From: Desulfonatronospira sp.
GTDB lineage: Bacteria; Desulfobacterota; Desulfovibrionia; Desulfovibrionales; Desulfonatronovibrionaceae
Direction: 5' to 3'
DNA length: 5,920 nt
Assembly (NCBI GenBank): GCA_003563255.1
Contig: PWSL01000083.1
Span: 1 to 5,920, forward strand
The translations under genes and the position numbers were made by a program. Below the pieces are notes generated by a model. That model made no database searches. It saw only the letters and a program-made list of their open reading frames with translations, and was not told where the DNA came from. Shown piece after piece: positions 1-3,997 of the stretch (its first letter is position 1; each line of letters begins with the position of its first letter).

Positions 1-70
1 ACCCAAAGAAGAAGATTATTGAACCACAAAGACACGAAGGTCACTAAGCTTAAAACAGTAAGGAGGGTAT

Positions 71-101
71 TTTTTGAAAACCGGGCAACGGTTTTCAAAA
101 A
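71..101. repeat. 13-bp perfect stem-loop
   Basis: TTTTTGAAAACCG (71-83) and CGGTTTTCAAAAA (89-101) are exact reverse complements around a 5-nt GGCAA loop. The stem is flanked by T-runs and A-runs and so could look like a terminator in either direction. No gene ends nearby inside the window, so its role is unknown; it may terminate a gene left of position 1 or be part of the enclosing repeat element. Confidence 0.6.
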
Positions 102-121
102 GGCTGCCTTTTCATTTGCCG

Positions 122-157
122 CCTGCCCCGTTAAACGCGAAGCCTGTTTAACTGGGG
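122..157. repeat. Inverted, shortened relative of the 55-bp repeat
   Basis: The first 15 bases (CCTGCCCCGTTAAAC, 122-136) are the exact reverse complement of the right end of both 55-bp units (308-322 and 363-377). An outer stem CCCCGTTAAAC / GTTTAACTGGGG (126-136 / 146-157, one extra T) encloses the mini-hairpin GCGAAGC (137-143), a sequence known as an exceptionally stable DNA mini-hairpin with a GAA triloop. It appears to be a simplified version with one internal hairpin instead of two. Confidence 0.6.
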
Positions 158-225
158 TCTTCCCGGCAAACGAAAAACCAAAACCCTTTGTGCTTTCTTC
201 CTTTGTGTCCTTTGCGCCGGGCCTG

Positions 226-242
226 CCACGCTGAAAGCGTGG
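226..242. repeat. 7-bp stem, GAA-triloop hairpin
   Basis: CCACGCT (226-232) and AGCGTGG (236-242) are exact complements around a GAA triloop. On the opposite strand its core reads ACGCTTTCAGCGT, one base from ACGCTTCCAGCGT in the 55-bp units, so it belongs to the same hairpin family. It lies immediately after a CCTGC motif shared by the neighbouring units. Confidence 0.6.
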
Positions 243-267
243 TTCAAACTTTCTTGTTTTTTTATGA

Positions 268-377
268 CCCCGGTTAAACCCTGCTCCGCAGGAACGCTTC
301 CAGCGTTGTTTAACGGGGCAGGCCCCGGTTAAACCCTGCTCCGCAGGAACGCTTCCAGCGTTGTTTAACGGGGCAGG
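268..377. repeat. Perfect 55-bp tandem duplication, each unit a three-way junction
   Basis: Two identical 55-bp units (268-322 and 323-377) lie head to tail with no spacer. In unit 1 an outer stem CCCCGGTTAAAC / GTTTAACGGGG (268-279 / 308-318, one bulged G) encloses two adjacent perfect hairpins. These are CCTGC-TCC-GCAGG (280-292) and AACGCT-TCC-AGCGTT (293-307). The three stems abut with no unpaired bases between them, and CAGG (319-322) links to the next unit. The identity of the units suggests recent duplication or selection on the structure. I do not recognise it as a named family; REP-like or MITE-like DNA is the nearest description. Confidence 0.85.
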
Positions 378-403
378 CAGGGTCTCAGGAGTAAGTCACC
401 AGG

Positions 404-446
404 CTTTTTCAGCGACCCTGCACGGAAAAAGTGGCCCCTTCGGGGC
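404..446. repeat. Two adjacent small stem-loops
   Basis: CTTTTTC (404-410) pairs with GAAAAAG (425-431) over a 14-nt loop. It is followed by GCCCC-TTC-GGGGC (434-446), a perfect 5-bp stem with a triloop that reads GAA on the minus strand. These continue the hairpin-dense character of the region and lie just right of the tandem repeat. The function is unknown. Confidence 0.5.
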
Positions 447-476
447 GTCATCCGGTTAACCATTGCAGGACGCATT

Positions 477-521
477 TTATTTTTCCCACGATAAAAAATA
501 AGTGCCGGGGTGCCTGTCCCC
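477..521. repeat. REP-like half-element ending in GTGCCTGTCCCC
   Basis: TTATTTTT (477-484) pairs with AAAAATAA (494-501) over a 9-nt loop. The segment 494-521, ending GTGCCTGTCCCC, matches the reverse complement of 3787-3814 at 27 of 28 positions. GTGCCTGTCCCC-type ends resemble REP sequences mobilised in trans by REP-associated (RAYT) tyrosine transposases, but no such transposase is in the window, so this link is inference. Compared with the full element at 3756-3900, only one arm and part of the interior are present. Confidence 0.6.
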
Positions 522-572
522 ACAAACACTTCCCAGACTGGAGCCTGGAAACGAGAGGTAACCATGAACGAA

Positions 573-592
573 GAACCAGGAACCAGGAACCG
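573..592. repeat. Heptamer tandem repeat (GAACCAG, about 3 copies)
   Basis: GAACCAG at 573-579 and 580-586 is followed by a partial copy GAACCG at 587-592. Such short repeats vary in copy number by strand slippage. It lies outside any gene and about 170 bp upstream of the NUDIX start, so an effect on expression is possible but unsupported. Confidence 0.55.
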
Positions 593-764
593 ATTTTAAC
601 GACCAACATGTTGTTTCGAAATTTGTGCTAAGTGCTTAAACAGATACCAATAGTTAATGACATTGATCAGCAAGCCACTTTCACACTCCGCAAAGATATG
701 CGCAGTAACTTTTTGCAGGCGCATGCAACCTTACACAATAACCGGATAAGACTGGGATACCGCT

Positions 765-1313
765 ATGCAGCCTGACTGGCCTACCGTTGGGGAACTTATT
801 GAAGTCGTTGACAGCGATAACCGTCCCCTGGCGGTTCTTCCTGACGCGCTGGTGCATTACCAGGGCCTGCATCATCGTTCAGTGGCGGTAATTGTGCACG
901 ATCGTCATAACAGGGCTTTCCTGCGCAAAAGATCAGCCGGTGAGTTCCCTTATCCTGGCAGGTGGGACTTGTCTGCCTGCGGGCATGTACTGGCTGGAGA
1001 AAGCGTGCGGGAAGCGGCCTTGAGGCGTTTAAAAGGCAGCACCGGGTTGAGCGTGGGACGGATAAAAATCTTATATTTAATCAGCGGACGTAAAGAGACC
1101 AATTATGAGTTTGTTTATTTCATCAGCGCCGGCAGGATAAAAAGGGTTCCGGCTACAGAGACGGAACCGGGGAGTCTTTTCCTGGATCCCCAGGGGCTTA
1201 AGGAGTTTGTTCTGGAGAACCCGGAAGACCTGACACCCTGGTTGGTATACTTCTGGAGGCTGGGGCTGATTTTCAGGCAGGGTAAGCTGCCACCCGCCCG
1301 GGAGCAGGTTTAA
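765..1313 (+). CDS. NUDIX-fold protein, YfcD/IPP-isomerase-like, with degenerate catalytic motif
   Basis: This 182-residue protein has the layout of NUDIX hydrolases related to YfcD and isopentenyl-diphosphate isomerase. It has an N-terminal EVVDSDNRPL segment (13-22), a VHYQGLHHRSV strand (30-40), the FLRKRS...YPGRWDLSACGHV core (52-75) and a C-terminal EFVYFISAG...LTPWLVYFWR region (115-165). The expected NUDIX box is G-x5-E-x7-R-E-U-x-E-E-x-G-U. Here G73, E79, R87 and G94 are kept, but the three glutamates of REUxEE are replaced by R88, G91 and S92. These residues normally bind the catalytic metal, so pyrophosphohydrolase activity is doubtful and a pseudoenzyme is likely. The reading frame is otherwise intact and full length. 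The start ATG has a weak GGGA seven bases upstream. The stop overlaps the mreB stop on the opposite strand. No signal peptide or membrane segment is visible. Confidence 0.88.
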   Translation: MQPDWPTVGELIEVVDSDNRPLAVLPDALVHYQGLHHRSVAVIVHDRHNRAFLRKRSAGEFPYPGRWDLSACGHVLAGESVREAALRRLKGSTGLSVGRIKILYLISGRKETNYEFVYFISAGRIKRVPATETEPGSLFLDPQGLKEFVLENPEDLTPWLVYFWRLGLIFRQGKLPPAREQV

Positions 1314-2335
1314 TTAATAAAAACATGGGCGTATTTCTTAACCTGGGTCAAGGTCTCTCCCGTTCCCCGAAGCACGGTAGTCAGGGGGTCCTCGTCAACA
1401 TTCACCTTAACCTGAACCTCCCGGCTGATGAGCTTGTCAAGACCCTTGAGCAGGGCTCCTCCGCCGGCCAGAAGAACGCCATTGTCTGCAATATCCGTTA
1501 TAAGCTCCGGAGGAGTTTTTTCCATGGCCTGATGCACCGCATGTACTATGGCCCATACTGGTTCATGGATGGCCTCACGTATCTGGGAGTCGTTTATTTC
1601 TACTGCTGCAGGGTTGCCGTCCACGATTCTTTTGCCCTGCACTCTAAGGGTCATAGGTTCCGAAGGCGGACAGGCAGTACCGATGGTCATCTTGATTTTT
1701 TCGGCTGTGTTCTCCCCAACCAGGAGTTGAAACTCCTCCTGGATAAAGCGCTGGATGGCTTCGTTCATTTCATCCCCGGCCACCCGCACTGATTCGGAAT
1801 ATGCTACCGCCGACAGAGAGATAACGGCAACTTCAGTGGTCCCGCCGCCAATGTCCACCACAAGATTGCCAATGGGTGCTTCAATGTTCATGCCGGCACC
1901 TATGGCTGCTGCCATAGGTTCCTCCACAAGCCTGATCTCCCTGGCACCGGACTGCAGCCCCGAATCGATGACCGCCCTTTTTTCCACCTGGGTAATGCCT
2001 GTGGGTACGCATATGACCATTTTGGGCTTGATCAGGTTGAAGCCCCGGATGACTTTTTTTATAAAAAACGCGATCATGGCATTGGTGACTTCAAAGTCAG
2101 CTATGACCCCGTCCTTCAATGGTCGAATAGCTACTATTCTCTGAGGGGTGCGACCCAGAAACTCTTTGGCTTCTCTGCCCACTGCAAGCACTTTGCCGTC
2201 CCTGGAATCCAGGGCCACCACTGATGGTTCATTCAGAACAATACCGTCTCGGGGTGTGTACAAAAGGGTGTTTGCAGTTCCAAGATCCATGGCCAGGCTC
2301 TGGCCGAAAAAAGAAAAAAGCTTGCTGATAAACAT
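1310..2335 (-). CDS. mreB: Rod-shape determining actin homologue MreB
   Basis: This is a 341-residue bacterial actin that polymerises under the inner membrane and positions the elongation machinery for lateral cell-wall synthesis. The N-terminus MFISKLFSFFGQ is short, hydrophobic and amphipathic, as expected for MreB membrane binding. Nucleotide-pocket motifs are complete: phosphate 1 DLGTANT (17-23), the region IRLVEEPMAAAIGAG (134-148) holding the catalytic glutamate, phosphate 2 DIGGGTTE (161-168) and the adenosine motif LLAGGGALLKG (288-298). Length and order match the family. The ATG at 2335 is preferred over an in-frame TTG at 2338 because GAGGT lies six bases upstream of it. The gene follows the GAF protein gene by 25 bp and is probably co-transcribed with it. 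Neither mreC nor mreD follows; the downstream neighbour is a convergent gene. It may be the sole mreB or one of several paralogues in the genome; the window cannot tell. Confidence 0.97.
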   Translation of the reverse strand: MFISKLFSFFGQSLAMDLGTANTLLYTPRDGIVLNEPSVVALDSRDGKVLAVGREAKEFLGRTPQRIVAIRPLKDGVIADFEVTNAMIAFFIKKVIRGFNLIKPKMVICVPTGITQVEKRAVIDSGLQSGAREIRLVEEPMAAAIGAGMNIEAPIGNLVVDIGGGTTEVAVISLSAVAYSESVRVAGDEMNEAIQRFIQEEFQLLVGENTAEKIKMTIGTACPPSEPMTLRVQGKRIVDGNPAAVEINDSQIREAIHEPVWAIVHAVHQAMEKTPPELITDIADNGVLLAGGGALLKGLDKLISREVQVKVNVDEDPLTTVLRGTGETLTQVKKYAHVFIN

Positions 2336-2341
2336 CAAAAG

Positions 2342-2346
2342 ACCTC
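2342..2346 (-). promoter_or_regulatory. Ribosome binding site of mreB
   Basis: Read on the minus strand, GAGGT is followed by six bases (CTTTTG) and then the ATG at 2335. This is good Shine-Dalgarno spacing and favours the ATG over the TTG one codon earlier, which would have only three bases of spacing. Confidence 0.7.
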
Positions 2347-2360
2347 GTAGCCTAAGCTTC

Positions 2361-3317
2361 TCAGCTGATGCGACTTTTTAGATACAGGTTTTCCAGGAAA
2401 AGTGCGAGATAATCCCCAACCATGTGCACGAACCCCCTGAGATCTTCATCAATAGACAAGGCCTCAGTATCTGCCAGCACCAGGATTCCCCTGGTCTTTT
2501 TGTGCACTTGCAAAGGCATGCAAATAACAGAGGTAAACTGTTGGGAAGGTGTTTCCTTACCGAAAAGAGGCAATCCTGCAGGGCCCTCCTCCAGGCCTGA
2601 AAAAATGGGTGATCCGTGCTTGAACACCCAGCCCAGCAGCCCGGAGTCAATATTAAACTTTTTCTGCTCCAGATTGACACGGGGCAGGATTTCCTGACGC
2701 AGTCCCTGCAGATAATAGCCCTCACCCCTTTCATCCCTGGCTGCCATGAAACAGTGCTTAAACCCAGTGGACTGGCTGAGCAGTTCAAGCAACTGGTTCA
2801 AAAAAGACCGCCATCTGGGTACTCTCTGCCTCAACTTCTGTATCAGAGTCAAGTATCTATAATAGTCCTGGAGCGCAATGTTTTCATCCGCCTGTACCAG
2901 CCCCAGTCGGACATCCTCGGTGAGCTGGGCGAACTGGTAAAGGATCTTTTGGTCCTTGTCGCTGAAAGAATATGTCTTTTTGCTGTCCACGCAAAGTACA
3001 CCTGCGCCGCCTGGAAGAGGGCAGCCCATGAAGGCCTTGATTTTGGACTCGCTTTCCCTGGTATAGTAGCCCAGACAACCCTCATCACGCTCAAAGTTGT
3101 TGATGAGCAGAGGTTTGCTGTTCTTGGCTATCCACCCTACAAGTCCGGTTCCGGCAGTAATTTCGAATCCCTTTGGGATGGAATCTCCAAGACTGAAACT
3201 GGCGGCAAGCCGACAGGTATTCCTGTCCGGATCCCGCAGGAAAAGGACCGCGGAATATCCGTCAAAGACACTGCATACCAGGCCCAGTATTCTGTCCAGC
3301 CATCTGTGGTTGTTCAT
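2361..3317 (-). CDS. Tandem GAF-domain protein, putative sensor linked to MreB
   Basis: The protein has 318 residues from the ATG at 3317, or 341 from a TTG at 3386. Two GAF domains fill it. Numbered from the ATG, GAF1 covers about 5-140, with GTGLVGWIAKNSKPLLINN (56-74) and FMGCPLP...AGVLCVDSKKTYSFSDKDQKIL (96-126). GAF2 covers about 170-310, with DSGLLGWVFKHGSPI (225-239) and SVICMPLQVHKKTRGILVLAD (263-283). GAF domains bind cyclic nucleotides, other small ligands, haem or iron centres; the ligand here cannot be read from the sequence. No kinase, cyclase, phosphodiesterase or DNA-binding domain is attached, so any signal must pass through a partner. I chose the ATG because a promoter-like TTGTCA-17-CATATT overlaps the TTG, and the extra 23 residues add only a short hydrophobic patch. 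mreB follows after 25 bp, pointing to a shared transcript. Confidence 0.88.
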   Translation of the reverse strand: MNNHRWLDRILGLVCSVFDGYSAVLFLRDPDRNTCRLAASFSLGDSIPKGFEITAGTGLVGWIAKNSKPLLINNFERDEGCLGYYTRESESKIKAFMGCPLPGGAGVLCVDSKKTYSFSDKDQKILYQFAQLTEDVRLGLVQADENIALQDYYRYLTLIQKLRQRVPRWRSFLNQLLELLSQSTGFKHCFMAARDERGEGYYLQGLRQEILPRVNLEQKKFNIDSGLLGWVFKHGSPIFSGLEEGPAGLPLFGKETPSQQFTSVICMPLQVHKKTRGILVLADTEALSIDEDLRGFVHMVGDYLALFLENLYLKSRIS

Positions 3318-3357
3318 CTGCTGAGTGTTCCGATTTATGTTTTGGGAGCCAATTGCA

Positions 3358-3386
3358 AATATGCCTGTAAATATTATGATTGACAA
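3358..3386 (-). promoter_or_regulatory. Sigma-70-like promoter for the GAF-mreB unit
   Basis: On the minus strand TTGTCA (3386-3381) is followed by exactly 17 bases and CATATT (3363-3358). TTGTCA matches the -35 consensus TTGACA at four of six positions and CATATT matches TATAAT at four of six. Transcription would start near 3351, giving a leader of about 34 bases to the ATG at 3317. If this is right, the TTG at 3386 lies upstream of the transcript and cannot be the start codon. Confidence 0.5.
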
Positions 3387-3461
3387 TAAAAATTCTTACA
3401 TTCAACCGGGGTGGAGGAATGACTGTTTTCTTGTCTGTTGAGCGCAATGCATGTGGCACAT

Positions 3462-3530
3462 GGACTGGCTCTTTGCCGACCTCAAACCCTAAAACGGCCG
3501 GACTATCCGGCGGCAAAAGAGCCAGTCCCC
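3462..3530. repeat. REP-like long hairpin with nested hairpin
   Basis: GGACTGGCTCTTTGCCG (3462-3478) and CGGCAAAAGAGCCAGTCC (3511-3528) are complementary apart from one extra A. Inside the 32-nt loop is a second perfect hairpin, CCGGA-CTA-TCCGG (3498-3510). The ends GACTGGCTCTTT and AGAGCCAGTCCCC recur in the composite element at 3756-3868, so both belong to one repeat family. It lies upstream of the GAF gene, divergent to nothing, so it is unlikely to be that gene's terminator. Confidence 0.75.
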
Positions 3531-3686
3531 TTGCAGCATAAATAAAGTGTCGCTGTAGTGGTATCTGTTTTCTTATCCGTGTTGCCGGCACTGTCTACGC
3601 TAGCATATATTGAAAGCCGTTACAATAATGTTTTCAATACCGGAAAGTGAAAGGCTTTTTTGGGATAATTGATTCTTGCATATTGA

Positions 3687-3702
3687 TTTTTTTGCAAAAA
3701 AA
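3687..3702. repeat. Perfect 16-bp A/T palindrome T7-GC-A7
   Basis: Seven T, then GC, then seven A form an exact palindrome. Opposed A-tracts meeting at a GC step are expected to give strongly structured, possibly bent DNA, and might act as a nucleoid-protein site. As RNA it could not form a normal hairpin because there is no loop. It sits 54 bp left of the composite repeat element. Confidence 0.45.
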
Positions 3703-3755
3703 GGGTAAAAATTCAGCGAAACTGTATCACTACAACGAAACTTATTTTGATCTCT

Positions 3756-3900
3756 GGGGACTGTCTCTTTTGCAGAAAGGAAAGCAGGGGACAGGCACCC
3801 CCGCACTTATTTTTGCCACAGGAAATTTCAGCATTTTTAAAAAATAAGTGCGGGGAGAGCCAGTCCCCATGCCACCTGCAAATGCCTGTCCCTGCTTTCC
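3756..3900. repeat. Composite nested palindrome (REP doublet or MITE)
   Basis: Three pairs of inverted arms are interleaved. First, GGGGACTGTCTCT (3756-3768) pairs with AGAGCCAGTCCCC (3856-3868) at 12 of 13 positions. Second, 3779-3797 pairs with TGCCTGTCCCTGCTTTCC (3883-3900), with one base missing. Third, CCCCGCACTTATTTTT (3799-3814) pairs exactly with 3840-3855 over a 25-nt loop. The first and second pairs cross rather than nest, so two repeats seem to have been joined or inserted into each other. Part of it (3787-3814) recurs inverted at 494-521. No transposase gene is present. Confidence 0.75.
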
Positions 3901-3957
3901 TAAAAAGCGCTAAACAGATGCCTCATATTTAAAGGGTTTCAGGTCGTTTTCCTGGGA

Positions 3958-3971
3958 CGCTTGATCAAGCG
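3958..3971. promoter_or_regulatory. 14-bp perfect palindrome, possible operator
   Basis: CGCTTGATCAAGCG is an exact palindrome 26 bp before the start codon of the 574-residue gene. Beyond one A/C mismatch it extends by GGG (3954-3956) / CCC (3973-3975). The position and symmetry suit a dimeric repressor site in the leader or promoter of that gene. A leader hairpin is the alternative, but the stem would have to open a loop from its own centre. Confidence 0.4.
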
Positions 3972-3997
3972 CCCCTGGCCGGGCAAGGGATGGATTA

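Larger units (their letters stand above)
25..214. repeat. Degenerate inverted-repeat element (MITE-like)
   Basis: The left end reads CACAAAGACACGAAGG (25-40). The right end (about 184-214) reads CTTTGTG...CCTTTGTGTCCTTTG, which is its imperfect reverse complement. Purine-rich CACAAAGACAC-type ends facing each other are a familiar look for non-coding intergenic repeats in many bacteria. The interior contains two further hairpins (71-101 and 126-157). There is no transposase, so if mobile it would depend on a partner elsewhere. The element boundaries are approximate. Confidence 0.5.
1..764. other. Gene-free repeat island upstream of the NUDIX gene
   Basis: No open reading frame here looks like a real gene. 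The longest (71 codons, 19-234, +) is read straight through the inverted repeats and resembles no family. The left 450 bp is a patchwork of hairpins, a perfect tandem repeat and degenerate terminal inverted repeats, listed separately. A REP-like half-element and a short heptamer repeat follow. From about 593 to 764 the DNA is unstructured apart from a 5-bp inverted repeat around 714-729, and probably holds the promoter of the NUDIX gene, although I see no convincing -35/-10 pair. No tRNA, riboswitch or small-RNA signature is recognised. Confidence 0.75.
3387..3997. other. Gene-free repeat island between the GAF gene and the 574-residue gene
   Basis: About 610 bp hold no convincing gene; the open frames of 61-109 codons here are read through inverted repeats or overlap the GAF gene antisense. 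Contents from left to right: leader DNA of the GAF gene, a REP-like hairpin (3462-3530), a weak 8-bp inverted repeat (3608-3615 / 3632-3639), a T7-GC-A7 palindrome (3687-3702), a nested palindromic element (3756-3900) and a 14-bp palindrome (3958-3971). The promoter of the 574-residue gene should lie in its right part, but I see no clear -35/-10 pair. Confidence 0.7.

Noticed and set aside
19..234. 71-codon + strand frame in the left repeat island
   Set aside because: It is a translation of the degenerate inverted-repeat element and hairpins; it has no family resemblance and spans structures that explain the sequence better.
268..322. tRNA gene, suggested by the cloverleaf-like fold
   Set aside because: The unit is too short, has only two inner arms with 3-nt loops, and lacks an anticodon loop, T-loop sequence or acceptor end.
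268..377. CRISPR array
   Set aside because: There are only two units, directly abutting with no spacers, and no cas gene; it is a tandem duplication.
365..631. Two opposed 66-codon frames around 365-631
   Set aside because: Both run through repeat DNA, overlap each other on opposite strands, and lack convincing ribosome binding sites or protein-like composition.
664..740. Sigma-70 promoter for the NUDIX gene
   Set aside because: TTGATC and TTGCAG hexamers occur, but none is followed at 16-18 bp by an acceptable -10 hexamer.
1325..2144. 155- and 129-codon + strand frames opposite mreB
   Set aside because: They are antisense to highly conserved MreB motifs and are explained by codon-driven open frames on the complementary strand.
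2616..3383. 255-codon + strand frame opposite the GAF gene
   Set aside because: It is a long antisense shadow. The minus-strand product shows two clear GAF domains, while this translation shows no domain.
3262..3591. 109-codon minus-strand frame upstream of the GAF gene
   Set aside because: It reads through the REP-like hairpin at 3462-3530 and overlaps the GAF start in another frame; no domain or start signal supports it.
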